Origin: Photobacterium alginatilyticum
GTDB taxonomy: Bacteria > Pseudomonadota > Gammaproteobacteria > Enterobacterales > Vibrionaceae
Length of the DNA stretch: 64,000 bases
NCBI RefSeq assembly: GCF_009910675.1
Contig: NZ_RSEJ01000007.1
Span: 171,804-235,803 of the forward strand
Direction: 5' to 3'
A program made the position numbers and the translations under genes. Every line of letters starts with the position of its first letter. Position 1 is the first letter of the stretch. The notes under the pieces are model-generated. The model worked only from the letters and a program-made list of their open reading frames with translations. It was not told the DNA's origin and did not search any database. Of the stretch, positions 25,086 through 34,022 are shown in pieces.

Positions 25086-27626
25086 CTACAATTCGCCCTT
25101 CACTTTAAAGCGAAGCAGTCTGAGGGCATTCAGTGTGACAAGCGCTGTTGCACCGCTGTCGGCCAAAACTGCGACCCAAAGGCCTGTCATACCGAGTAAA
25201 GTGGTGACAAGGAATACTCCCTTTAGCCCAAGTGCTATCACGATATTTTGGTGGATATTGGCAAGTGTCGCCCGTGACAGAGCAATCATCACCGGAAGCT
25301 CCGATACCCGGTTATGGGTCAAGGCCGCATCTGCCGTTTCAAGCGCCACATCGGTACCGCCTCCCATCGCAATACCAATGGATGCCGTTTTCATTGCTGG
25401 CGCATCGTTAATGCCATCCCCTACCATCGCGACTTTCGCACTCTGGTTGGCAAGCTGCACTTCATTGACTTTGTCGGCAGGTAGCAAACCTGCACGGTAG
25501 TCGATGTCAATCTCAGCGGCAATGGCGGCAGCGGCTCGGGGGTTATCCCCCGTCAGCATAACGGTATGGATCCCCATCGCTTTTAAGTCTTTGATAGCTG
25601 TGTGGGTGTCATCCCTTAGGTTATCGCGCCAGGCGATCAGGCCAACCGGCGTTCCGTTCCGAACCGCAACCACCAAGGTTTTGCCTTCTCCTTCCAACTG
25701 CTCGGCCTCAACCTGCTGGGTCGAATTAAGGGTAACCGACTCAGGCAGCCTGTCAGCAGCAGCCAGCAGCAAGGTATCGCCATCAACATTTCCCTGGATC
25801 CCGCGTCCCGGCAGGGCCTCACGCTCACTGGCCTCGACAACCATCAGTCCACGCTGTTTCGCAGCATTAACAACCGCCTGAGCAAGCGGGTGCAAAGAGC
25901 CGGCTTCGACAGCCGCAGACTGACGCAGCAACCTGTCTTCATCACCGTCCCAGCTGACAATATCCGTCATCACCGGCTTACCCTGAGTCAGTGTTCCCGT
26001 CTTATCGAAGGCAACGGTCTCGATATGCCCCAGCTGCTCCAGCGCCGCTCCACCTTTAATCAGGGCACCACGACGGGCTGCCGCTGCCAAGCCAGAAGTA
26101 ATCGCTGCCGGTATCGAGATAACCAAGGCACATGGGCAGGCAATCAGTAACAAAGTCAGTCCCTTGTATAGCCACTCATTCCATGGTTGAGCAAATAGCA
26201 GCGGCGGTATCACAATCACCAACGCGGCAAGCACAATCATGGCCGGTGTATACCAGCGGCTGAAACGATCTATAAAGCGCTCTAGCGGCGCTTTACGCGA
26301 CTCGGCATCTTCAATCAGGTGCAAGATACGATCGATAGCGTTGTCGCCCTGCTCAGATGTGATCTTCAAGCGCACGACTTTATCTGTTACCAGAGAGCCC
26401 GCCATCACCTGTTCGCCAGGCTGTCGTTCGACAGGCACAGACTCGCCCGTTAATGCACTTTCATCAAAACTGGCTGTAATATCGACAACCTCGGCATCAG
26501 CCGGCAAACGGCCACCGGGAGCCACCTCAATCACATCGCTTTTTTTCAGATCTTCGGCAGCTACTTTTTCCTTGGTGCCATCCGTGCGTACCACTGTTGC
26601 TTTTTCCGGTACCAGATCCATCAGGGCTTTAACCCCGCTTCTGGCACGGGCTGAAGCATATCCTTCCAGTTGCTCACCAACTAGAAAAAGAAGCAAGACC
26701 ATCGCAGCTTCCGCAGTCTCGCCAAGATAAAGAGCACCAATGGCAGCAACACTCATCAGGGTCTCGATGGAAAACGGCGAGCCACCTTTGCCAAGGACGA
26801 TGGCTTTTTTGACAATAGGGACTAAGCCTAGCAAGGTGGTGAGCGTAAAGGCGATAAGCCCATAGGTTTCTGAGCTTTTATTGATGATGAAAGATATCAG
26901 CATCATCACCGCAATTGCGATGATGGGTAGATTCTGCTGCAGAAAACTTTTACTTTCTGCTTCACTGTCTTTGCTACGGGTCGAGATCAGCGGAAAACCC
27001 GTTTCTTTTGCTTTGGCTTCGATGGTGCCAGCCAAGCCGTCTGACTGACAGCTAACGACAAGCTTTTGGGTCGCAAACATAACTTTGGTAGTTTCAATAC
27101 CGTCAATCCCAGATATCGCTTTTTCAAGCTTACTGGCACAGCTTGGACAGTCCATATTTTGGACTTTCCAGCTTAATGTGTTCGAATGGGTCGACTGAAT
27201 TAATTCTGCTTCAAGTGCCTGTTCTTCTTCTGCTGACGTCGTGACACTACAACAACTGCTACCAGAGCAGCTATTCGACTCTTGTTCATGATGATGCTCA
27301 TGATTTACAGGAGAATGGCTTACCGATAGCTCTGGCATTGTGGAAGGCGCAGCCAGAGACGCTGATGAGATAGATAAAGCCGGTTTCACAAGGTTGTCGG
27401 CAGAGGCATGAATGGCACGAACTGAAGATCTACCGGCAGCGGGTTCCTCATCTGCACCTGGCTCACTATTGCTGTCAGAGCTGGATGAGTCACAGCAGCT
27501 CGCCGCGACAGATGAACTGCAACAATCTTGTATTGCACCACTCTCTACCTGCACAGAGCCGGCACTGACTGCCGTCGGTTTCGCAGTATGGATATGTGGT
27601 TTCTTGTTATTGCATTGAGCACACAT
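25086..27626 (-). CDS. zntA: Zn/Cd/Pb-exporting P1B-type ATPase with long Cys/His-rich N-terminus
   Basis: 846 residues, about 100 longer than E. coli ZntA. Residues 1-150 are an unusual Ser-rich tail with paired cysteines (C35C36, C44C45, C125C126), a CxxC at 2-5 and a NHEHHHE run near 108-115. Residues ~152-218 are a heavy-metal-associated domain with MDCPSC (C160, C163). Membrane and catalytic motifs follow: ACPCAL (C497, C499), DKTGTLT (D541 phosphorylated), the HP motif at 579-580, and GDGINDAP (737-744). A late membrane Asp (D823, LADSGAT) is typical of Zn/Cd/Pb exporters. It pumps divalent metal out of the cytoplasm. Its promoter has the MerR-family layout, but no zntR is nearby. Confidence 0.93.
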   Translation of the reverse strand: MCAQCNNKKPHIHTAKPTAVSAGSVQVESGAIQDCCSSSVAASCCDSSSSDSNSEPGADEEPAAGRSSVRAIHASADNLVKPALSISSASLAAPSTMPELSVSHSPVNHEHHHEQESNSCSGSSCCSVTTSAEEEQALEAELIQSTHSNTLSWKVQNMDCPSCASKLEKAISGIDGIETTKVMFATQKLVVSCQSDGLAGTIEAKAKETGFPLISTRSKDSEAESKSFLQQNLPIIAIAVMMLISFIINKSSETYGLIAFTLTTLLGLVPIVKKAIVLGKGGSPFSIETLMSVAAIGALYLGETAEAAMVLLLFLVGEQLEGYASARARSGVKALMDLVPEKATVVRTDGTKEKVAAEDLKKSDVIEVAPGGRLPADAEVVDITASFDESALTGESVPVERQPGEQVMAGSLVTDKVVRLKITSEQGDNAIDRILHLIEDAESRKAPLERFIDRFSRWYTPAMIVLAALVIVIPPLLFAQPWNEWLYKGLTLLLIACPCALVISIPAAITSGLAAAARRGALIKGGAALEQLGHIETVAFDKTGTLTQGKPVMTDIVSWDGDEDRLLRQSAAVEAGSLHPLAQAVVNAAKQRGLMVVEASEREALPGRGIQGNVDGDTLLLAAADRLPESVTLNSTQQVEAEQLEGEGKTLVVAVRNGTPVGLIAWRDNLRDDTHTAIKDLKAMGIHTVMLTGDNPRAAAAIAAEIDIDYRAGLLPADKVNEVQLANQSAKVAMVGDGINDAPAMKTASIGIAMGGGTDVALETADAALTHNRVSELPVMIALSRATLANIHQNIVIALGLKGVFLVTTLLGMTGLWVAVLADSGATALVTLNALRLLRFKVKGEL

Positions 27627-27665
27627 GTTTCTCTCCTCGGTATGCTTTATAGATTCAATACAATA

Positions 27666-27697
27666 ACTATAAACCTTGGAGTCGAGTCTAAGGTCAA
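27666..27697 (-). promoter_or_regulatory. MerR-family (ZntR-type) promoter of the zntA-type gene
   Basis: On the minus strand, a TTGACC -35 (27692-27697) and a TATAGT -10 (27666-27671) are separated by 20 bp, longer than the usual 17. A 22-bp imperfect palindrome (27673-27694) with arms ACCTT and AAGGT fills the spacer. That is how MerR-type activators such as ZntR bind and untwist promoters. Confidence 0.85.
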
Positions 27698-27947
27698 GAC
27701 AAAACTTACGACTTGAAAGTGCTAATGAAGCGCTTGAACTGAACGAAAGCTAAGAGAAAAGCCGCTAAGCTTCTCAATTGATGATTTAGATACTAAAGAG
27801 AGGCGAGATTTTGCGAAAAAGAATCGAGTTCTGTGGTAGTCCCCACCGGCTCAATTCAGTAAATTAGCTTGAGTAATATTCGATAATATTTCAAACATTA
27901 TTACGGCCACGACTAAACACAGGAAGAAAGCTGTCACTGTTTCCTGA
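27698..27947. other. Intergenic stretch between the zntA promoter and a small gene
   Basis: About 250 bp of AT-rich sequence with no supported ORF, RNA or repeat. Confidence 0.5.
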
Positions 27948-28124
27948 CTATTTTTGGGGTGTGCCGTTTGCCTGCTCTTGTCTACCGATTAGCTCTTCCT
28001 CCGGTTTAAGCTGCCTGGCCTGTTTTTCATGCAAGGCTTCAATCAGCTTGCGGTCCAGCTCAGCGAAATACAGATCCTCTTCGGCCTTGCCTTTGCGGCG
28101 CATGTTTTCAATGAAATCAACCAT
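27948..28124 (-). CDS. Small 58-residue hydrophilic protein
   Basis: ATG 28124 has AGAGG 8 nt upstream and the frame runs to TAG at 27948-27950. The protein is highly charged and predicted helical (begins MVDFIENMRRKGKAEEDLYF, later KPEEELIGRQEQ). Residues 9-45 would make an amphipathic helix. Its coding look (good ribosome site, Glu/Lys/Arg-rich composition, no frame breaks) supports a real gene. The opposite frame, also open, would encode a Ser/Cys-rich, implausible protein. I do not recognise the family. It resembles short conserved hypothetical proteins of Vibrionaceae only in general character. Confidence 0.7.
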   Translation of the reverse strand: MVDFIENMRRKGKAEEDLYFAELDRKLIEALHEKQARQLKPEEELIGRQEQANGTPQK

Positions 28125-28275
28125 GATATCTGCCTCTCGTCATCCACTTATTTTAATAGTAGTTGATGAGCCGAAATGGATTCCTACGGAAACATACCAA
28201 TTATTCTTAACTTGATCTTAAGCAGGTTCTCATGCGAGGCGGGGCTTTGAAATGTGATCAGAGGAACGCAGCAAG

Positions 28276-28312
28276 TAAAAAGCGAATGCAAGAACGTGTC
28301 CTTCTTGCATTC
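28276..28312 (-). terminator. Terminator beyond repeat copy 1, probably of the upstream response regulator
   Basis: Perfect 11-bp stem (28284-28294 / 28302-28312; GAATGCAAGAA arms), 7-nt loop, T-tract on the minus strand. It ends 3 bp from repeat copy 1, so that repeat separates it from the response-regulator stop at 28610. Confidence 0.75.
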
Positions 28313-28315
28313 TGC

Positions 28316-28582
28316 TATACCCAAGCTACCTCAAGATGCAGGATTCAGAGTGAGACCAGCGAGCTCAGTTCAAGGAAAATGACGGTAGGAATGGCTTCTC
28401 CCTTTCAACGTTATTTGACACAGAAATGGGTTCGCTGGCTCACTCCCAAAGGGCGAGTTTACTTGGCTTCTATGCGTTGTTACCGATTATTAATTTAGAG
28501 CCACTAGATTTTCTAATCGGTGCCTAGCCTACAAGCCAAGTAATTCTCGCTGAAACGAGCATCTTGAGGTAGCTTGTGTATA
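28316..28582 (+). repeat. MITE-like palindromic repeat, copy 1
   Basis: A 267-bp element whose ends are inverted copies of TATACCCAAGCTACCTCAAG. Inside, GAGTGAG-A-CCAGC pairs with GCTGGCTCACTC, ACTTGGCTT with AAGCCAAGT, and CCGATTA with TAATCGG. Nearly the same sequence occurs at 33745-34010 (reverse) and 39736-39998. It contains no credible gene. Confidence 0.92.
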
Positions 28583-28609
28583 AACAATTATTCTGCTTGA
28601 AAGCCGGAA

Positions 28610-29083
28610 TTAGCGAAGGCGACGGAATACCACGCCGTTATCAAGAATATCGGTCCATGGCTGATAATCCAATCCCATATCAAACACATATTCAGTGATC
28701 AAGCTTCGTGCCGTCGTCAATAACGCATCGGCTTTCCAAGGCTTTTCAAAGTAGCTTTCTATCCGAGCACGGTTAATTGCAGCGATTGTGTCCTGATGGG
28801 TCGCCTGGCCTGTCAGCAGTACTTTCTTAGTCTGGGTAAAACGCGGATCCTGAGAAATATCAGTCAGCAGCTCCACGCCGGTTTTCCCCGGCATCACATG
28901 ATCCGAGATCACCAAGGCAATAAACTCACCTTCTGCGTCCAACTCATCCATCAGCTCCAACGCTTCATCGGCCGACTCACAGTCTTCCACATGAAAAAAG
29001 TCATTCAGCGGCGCCAGATCTTTGAGTACCGCACTCAGTACTTCTCGTTGATCATCTACACAAATGATATTTAGTTTTTCCAT
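28610..29083 (-). CDS. Single-domain response regulator (module 1)
   Basis: 157 residues from ATG 29083 (two in-frame codons upstream are possible). It is a receiver domain only: D10/D11 acidic pair, phospho-acceptor D61 (VISDHVMPG), T91 (LLTGQA), K114 (EKPW). A short C-terminal extension (~130-157) shows no DNA-binding or output fold. It begins 9 nt after the stop of its kinase. It is a clear paralogue of the regulator at 38158-38658, with the key residues at identical positions. Such stand-alone receivers pass phosphate on or bind a target protein. Confidence 0.9.
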   Translation of the reverse strand: MEKLNIICVDDQREVLSAVLKDLAPLNDFFHVEDCESADEALELMDELDAEGEFIALVISDHVMPGKTGVELLTDISQDPRFTQTKKVLLTGQATHQDTIAAINRARIESYFEKPWKADALLTTARSLITEYVFDMGLDYQPWTDILDNGVVFRRLR

Positions 29084-29092
29084 AACCATCCC

Positions 29093-30418
29093 TTAGGCGA
29101 TTGGCAATTTAATTCGAAATTTGGTTTTCTCCGGATCGCTCTTCAGTGCAATTGTGCCGCCATAGCTATGCACAATACGTAACACGATAGATAGACCCAG
29201 CCCCAAGCCAAATTGCAGACCTCCTTTTTTGGTGGTGAAATTTGGCTGAAAAACTTTCCTCCGTGTTGCCTCATCGATCATCGGGCCATTGTTACTGATG
29301 GTAATGAGCAACCGGTTTTTTGAATGTCGGGTGATAATCTCAATCTGTGGCTCCTGCGTATCTTCCATCGCATCACAGGCATTTTTGATGATATTCACCC
29401 ATACCTGTACCAACTCAGTGGTACTGGCGGTAATTGTCGGCAGTACTGCCGGACGCAATACGACATTGACCCGCCGCAAGTTGCTTTGCAGCAGCGACAA
29501 CGATTTATGGATCGTATCGTTAATGTCAATATCAGGCTGACGGGCATGATCGGTGCCGCCGAGCTGTTTCACGGAACGGACAATACTGGCCGCATGTTTT
29601 GACGCCAACCGCATATCATGCAGATCACGCCCCATATCCCAATACTGCAATGCCTCATCCAAGTTTTCCAACCAGAAATCCGGGATGTCGCCCTTAGGCT
29701 GTGCCCGCGCTAACTGGCGGGCCTGATCACGCTCAAGGCCATACTTCTCTTGCAGCTCCTTGGCTCTTTTCCTGGCCTCTGCTGAAGTTGACGACTGACC
29801 GGCACAGATTCCGAGGTCGATAAACGGGCTGACTTCGGGTTTGCTTTCGGCTAAAAACTGGCAAATAGCACTCTGTAGCCCCTCCGTCTTACTGCTCAGA
29901 ACCCCAACCGCATTGTTGAGCTCATGGGCAATCCCTGCTGCCAACTGGCCTAGTGTCGTCATCTGCTCTGCCGCGTAGAGCTTCTGTAGCGCCTTCTCTT
30001 TCTCCAGCGCCTGTATCCCAGTGATCATCTGGCGCTGTGCCAACTCATGAACCATCACTGGCATGAACTGCTCACTGAAAGAGCCGTAGATTTCCGATTC
30101 CTTGGCCTCGGTATTAAGGTCAATCCAGGCAAGTTCACTATCTGTCTCGGCGATAACCGTGGTCGAAGCCACAAATGTCCGGGAGAAAAAGCTATGCACT
30201 CCAAAGAACATACCTTGTTCAACCCGAAACACTCGTGCTGTCAGTTCACTGTTTTCTTTGTTCAGGTAGCCACTAAGCTCGCCTTTCTTCACCCAGTACA
30301 ATTTATCGTTATAACCGTCCTGCTTAAGTACCTGAGTACCAGCCTTGACGCTCACCGAGCGAGACGGTTCGCGAAAATAGGTATCAATAATACGCTGTAG
30401 GGCTTTCGGTTGATGCAT
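29093..30418 (-). CDS. Histidine kinase with cNMP-binding-like domain and split DHp (module 1)
   Basis: 441 residues from ATG 30418, preceded by GGAGAG; the open frame upstream would overlap the transporter gene. Residues ~15-105 are a cyclic-nucleotide-binding-like fold. Residues ~135-160 are a linker helix, with the H-box GIAHELNN at H165. An ~85-residue insertion (~185-270) precedes the second DHp helix (KHAASIVRSVKQL). The HATPase domain has its N-box near 342-350 and GLGLGLS at 404-410. The CNB-like domain lacks the Gly-Glu...Arg phosphate cassette of cAMP receptors. There are no membrane segments, so it senses a cytosolic signal. It lies between a DASS transporter and a response regulator on the same strand. 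Confidence 0.88.
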   Translation of the reverse strand: MHQPKALQRIIDTYFREPSRSVSVKAGTQVLKQDGYNDKLYWVKKGELSGYLNKENSELTARVFRVEQGMFFGVHSFFSRTFVASTTVIAETDSELAWIDLNTEAKESEIYGSFSEQFMPVMVHELAQRQMITGIQALEKEKALQKLYAAEQMTTLGQLAAGIAHELNNAVGVLSSKTEGLQSAICQFLAESKPEVSPFIDLGICAGQSSTSAEARKRAKELQEKYGLERDQARQLARAQPKGDIPDFWLENLDEALQYWDMGRDLHDMRLASKHAASIVRSVKQLGGTDHARQPDIDINDTIHKSLSLLQSNLRRVNVVLRPAVLPTITASTTELVQVWVNIIKNACDAMEDTQEPQIEIITRHSKNRLLITISNNGPMIDEATRRKVFQPNFTTKKGGLQFGLGLGLSIVLRIVHSYGGTIALKSDPEKTKFRIKLPIA

Positions 30419-30474
30419 CTGCTCTCCGGGGTAAAACAGGGCCCGCCCTGTTGTTCGGGCGGCCCAAGCTCCAG

Positions 30475-31890
30475 TTAAATGTGATCGATGAGGTGCAGTG
30501 CCCAAATCATCACGAAACTCAGTAACACACCCACAACACCAATAATCACACCAACCCGGGCCATCTGATTGCTCTGCACATGACCAGTGGCATGCGCCAG
30601 TGCGTTGGGCGGCGTACTGATAGGTAAGGACATACCGAGCGATGCCGCAAAGGTCACCACGAGAATCAAAGTGATCTCGCCGCCCAGCGGTACCAGCGAC
30701 GTCATAGAGGTACCCAATGCCGCCATAATAGGCATCAACAAGTTAGCCGTCGCAGTATGAGACATAAAGTTGGCCATCAGCAGGCACAGTAATGCCGAGC
30801 CAGCCAATACAATGTATGGCGAGTAGCTATCGAACGGAATGCTATGAACCATCAGGCGAGCCAGGCCTGTCTGATCCAGCGCCAGACCCAGGGCAATACC
30901 GCCTGAAACCAGCCATAGCACATCCCAGGAAATTTTCTTCAGATCTTCTTTGTTGATGATGCCGGTCAGCGAGAACACGGCGACAGGAATAAGGGCCACG
31001 GTATAGGAGTTCATACCGTGGGCAGATCCCATCAGCCACAGAATAATTGTCAGGGCGAAAGTAATATAGACAGTTATCGCTTTTGGCGTTTTCAGGAACT
31101 TCCCTTTGATGGTGAGCTCAATTTTCTCCTGTTTGGCCGGATAGAGCGTATTGATAAGCCCCCAGGCAAACACCAGTAATACCGCAACAAAAGGGACACC
31201 AAAGAACATCCATTCACCAAAGGTGATCAGGTTTTCGCCCGTCAGGTACTTAAGGGCAATCGCATTCGGCGGCGTACCGATTGGGGTACCGATACCACCG
31301 ATATTGGCCGCAACCGGAATACAAAGTGCAAACGCAATCTTGCCCGGATCCTTGGCACCAAACAGCGCGATCACCGGCGCCAGAATCGACAGCATCATAG
31401 CCGTGGTGGCGGTATTTGACATGAACATAGAGAAAATAGCGGTGATCAGCATCAAGCCAAACATCACGTACTTAGGCTGGGTACCAAACGGTTTCAGCAG
31501 CACCCGCGCTAAGTTGACATCCAGTCGGTACTTGGTTGCAGCCATGGCAAGAAAGAACCCCCCCAGAAACAGCATAATAATCGGGCTGGCAAAGGTGGCC
31601 ATGATATCGCTGTAGTTCAGCAGCTCACCAAAATGAGACTGCCCTTCTCCGCCACGGAACAGATAAAGTCCCTTGTTCGACAGGAGCAGTAGCTCCAGTA
31701 CGATGATCACCACCGAAGTGGCGTAAATCGGGATCGGCTCGAGTACCCAGCACAAAGCTGCCAGCAAAAAAATGGCGATAACACGCTGTTGGATAACGGT
31801 CAGACCTTCAACCGGAAATGCCGAGGCTGGCAGGATTAAAATCAGAAGCGGGATCAGGATAGGCACAATGTACCTGATATATTGGCGCAT
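30475..31890 (-). CDS. DASS/SLC13-family sodium:dicarboxylate symporter
   Basis: 471 residues with about 11 hydrophobic segments. Both signature motifs for Na+ and carboxylate binding are visible: SNTATTAMM in the first repeat and SHTATANLLMP in the second, plus GTPIGTPPN and SLPISTPPN loops. Relatives such as VcINDY import succinate, malate and fumarate with sodium. The kinase gene follows, with its ATG 56 nt beyond this stop, so transporter, kinase and regulator probably form one transcript. The sensor may respond to the transported acid or to its metabolism, which is an inference. Confidence 0.92.
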   Translation of the reverse strand: MRQYIRYIVPILIPLLILILPASAFPVEGLTVIQQRVIAIFLLAALCWVLEPIPIYATSVVIIVLELLLLSNKGLYLFRGGEGQSHFGELLNYSDIMATFASPIIMLFLGGFFLAMAATKYRLDVNLARVLLKPFGTQPKYVMFGLMLITAIFSMFMSNTATTAMMLSILAPVIALFGAKDPGKIAFALCIPVAANIGGIGTPIGTPPNAIALKYLTGENLITFGEWMFFGVPFVAVLLVFAWGLINTLYPAKQEKIELTIKGKFLKTPKAITVYITFALTIILWLMGSAHGMNSYTVALIPVAVFSLTGIINKEDLKKISWDVLWLVSGGIALGLALDQTGLARLMVHSIPFDSYSPYIVLAGSALLCLLMANFMSHTATANLLMPIMAALGTSMTSLVPLGGEITLILVVTFAASLGMSLPISTPPNALAHATGHVQSNQMARVGVIIGVVGVLLSFVMIWALHLIDHI

Positions 31891-32180
31891 GATGTGGATA
31901 TTCCCTTAAAACAATAAAATCTGCATCTCATGCCCACATCCATCCTTTAGGATATTCCGAGGATTCTAGTTATTCGGAAGAAACAACAACAGGCATAAGG
32001 ATCTGCCGGCAAAAGGTGATTTGGGGCCGACAAACACATAACTCTTTGGTGGTAAGCATTGTGCTAGTAACGCTAAGGGATTTCTTCGAATCAGATCAAT
32101 AAACAAGTGAAATGTAAATAATTTTAACGTTTATGAGGGGTCGGCCCACAACAGAAATCATGAGCCTAAATGTAGCGAAT

Positions 32181-33671
32181 TTACGATTTTATGTCGGTCA
32201 CCAACTGCTCGTCCAGTGCATCTTCCTGCCCCATGTAAGTCCGGGAAGAACAAAATGGTGTTAGCGGTATCTGAGGTTCCAACACTTCCAGTTCAACCTG
32301 TTTTTGCTCATGCTCGCATGCCATGATACTGACCTGCTTCATAACCAGTATCACACCCAACACGCCAAACACCACAGAACCCAGGGCCTGGCCAATTAAT
32401 ACGCCACCTGCACCACCTATATACCCACCAAGCATAACGAAAGGAATGGTTCCAATCGTCGCCTTCCCCATATTCAGCGCTGTCGACCAGGTCGGGCGAT
32501 TGAGGTTATTAAAAGCAGCATTAGCAACAAACAAGGCACCATTGAAGATAAATGTGACAGCAACATACGAGCAGAAAATAGACAGCAACTCGGCAGCATC
32601 CCCCTGGAGGCTAAACAGGGCAATCAAGCTGTCCTGTGCCGACCATAAAACGACAGATACCAAGATGCAGTAAGCTGACACAAACAACATCGCATCGCGC
32701 AATGAGCGGATGATCCGATCCCAGCGCTCAGCCCCAAAGTTCTGACCAATAATCGGCCCTATCGCGCCAGATAACGAGAAGATCAATGCAAAGCTGACAG
32801 GCATGATACGCCCAATCACGGCATACCCTGCAACAAAGCTCTCACCAAACTGCGCAACATTACTGGTCACAATCGCGTTTCCGATCGGCGTGGCCGTATT
32901 GGTCAGAATTGCCGGGAAAGCAATAGCAGAAACTGGCAGCAACGACATGACAAATGATTTAAATTCTGGCCTGGCAACCAAATCATGACGCACGATCACT
33001 GCATGCAACGAGAATAGCAAGACCGCCAGCCGGGCAAAGACAGAGGCAATGGCAGCACCTTGCACGCCCATCGATAAGCCGAAGATAAATAGCGGATCGA
33101 GAATCGCATTGACTCCACCGCCAATCAGTGTCGCAACCATTGAGCGCCGCGCATCCCCGACGCCGCGTAGTGCAGCCCCTGCCGACATCGATATGGCAAT
33201 CATCGGCGCACTGGGAAGCAGGATCGTCAGGTACTCTGTCGCCGCTTCGGCGACTCGCCCCTTGGCACCTATCATTGCCAGTAGCTGGGGCAGTTGCCAC
33301 ATCATCAGAGATACCAGAATGCAACTGATAATAAAGGCAAAAATCATGACATTGACTGTCATGCATCGCGCCTTGTTCTTATCTCCCGCCCCCAGCGCAC
33401 GAGATACCAGAGCCCCCATGGCGATAGATGTTCCTATCGAGGCCGAGGTTGAGAAAAACACCAGGGTACCGGCAAATCCAATGGCAGCCGCCAGTTCAAT
33501 CTCGCCCAGCAAGCTGATAAAAAACATATCCAGCAAATCGACAAGAAAGAGTGCCATCAGTCCGATTGCGCCGGTTCCCGACATGACAACGATGTGCTTC
33601 ATCGGCAAGCCAGTGACAAACTTGGCATGAACATTCTCACTGGAATGCTTATCCTGGGGTGATTTGGCCAC
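32181..33671 (-). CDS. MATE-family multidrug/metabolite antiporter
   Basis: 496 residues with 12 predicted membrane helices in two homologous halves. It has typical MATE features: an N-terminal P-x-K-HI-like entry, GALVSRALGAGD, and GQNFGAERWDR mirroring it in the second half. Members extrude cationic drugs or metabolites with Na+ or H+. The soluble C-terminal tail (~460-496) is longer than usual. The gene is monocistronic. Its upstream region carries a terminator belonging to the CBS gene and repeat copy 2. The substrate is not predictable. Confidence 0.92.
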   Translation of the reverse strand: MAKSPQDKHSSENVHAKFVTGLPMKHIVVMSGTGAIGLMALFLVDLLDMFFISLLGEIELAAAIGFAGTLVFFSTSASIGTSIAMGALVSRALGAGDKNKARCMTVNVMIFAFIISCILVSLMMWQLPQLLAMIGAKGRVAEAATEYLTILLPSAPMIAISMSAGAALRGVGDARRSMVATLIGGGVNAILDPLFIFGLSMGVQGAAIASVFARLAVLLFSLHAVIVRHDLVARPEFKSFVMSLLPVSAIAFPAILTNTATPIGNAIVTSNVAQFGESFVAGYAVIGRIMPVSFALIFSLSGAIGPIIGQNFGAERWDRIIRSLRDAMLFVSAYCILVSVVLWSAQDSLIALFSLQGDAAELLSIFCSYVAVTFIFNGALFVANAAFNNLNRPTWSTALNMGKATIGTIPFVMLGGYIGGAGGVLIGQALGSVVFGVLGVILVMKQVSIMACEHEQKQVELEVLEPQIPLTPFCSSRTYMGQEDALDEQLVTDIKS

Positions 33672-33710
33672 TACCGCTCCCTTCTTCTTTATTTTTTTGG
33701 TTTACAAACA

Positions 33711-33738
33711 AAAAGAAAAGGCGCATTAAGCGCCTTTT
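33711..33738 (-). terminator. Terminator downstream of repeat copy 2 (probably of the CBS gene)
   Basis: Nine-pair stem AAAAGGCGC (33716-33724) / GCGCCTTTT (33730-33738) with a T-rich run on the minus strand. Repeat copy 2 begins 7 bp beyond it, so the repeat separates this terminator from the CBS gene stop. Confidence 0.75.
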
Positions 33739-33744
33739 GGAAAC

Positions 33745-34010
33745 TATACCCAAACTACCTCAAGATGCTCGTTTCAGCGAGAATTACTTGGCTTGTAGGC
33801 TAGGCACCGATTAGAAAATCTAGTGGCTCTAAATTAATAATCGGTAACAACGCATAGAAGCCAAGTAAACTCGCCCTTTGGGAGTGAGTCAGCGCGCCCA
33901 TTTCTATGTCAAATAACGTTGAAAGGGGCTACCATTCCTACCGGTATTTTCCTTGAACTGAACACGCTGGCCTCACTCTGAATCCTGCATCTTGAGGTAG
34001 TTTGGGTATA
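33745..34010 (-). repeat. MITE-like palindromic repeat, copy 2 (reverse orientation)
   Basis: A 266-bp reverse-complement copy of the elements at 28316 and 39736 with the same terminal inverted repeats and internal pairs. It has more substitutions inside (33890-33960) than copies 1 and 3 have between them. It starts 12 bp after the CBS gene stop. Confidence 0.92.
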
Positions 34011-34022
34011 TATCAATACGTT

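Noticed and set aside
27961..28215. 84-residue plus-strand ORF
   Set aside because: Ser/Cys-rich mirror of the better-supported 58-residue minus-strand gene.
28232..28498. 88-residue plus-strand ORF over repeat copy 1
   Set aside because: Most of it lies inside the MITE-like repeat; a related frame exists in copy 3. The composition is implausible and it has no ribosome site.
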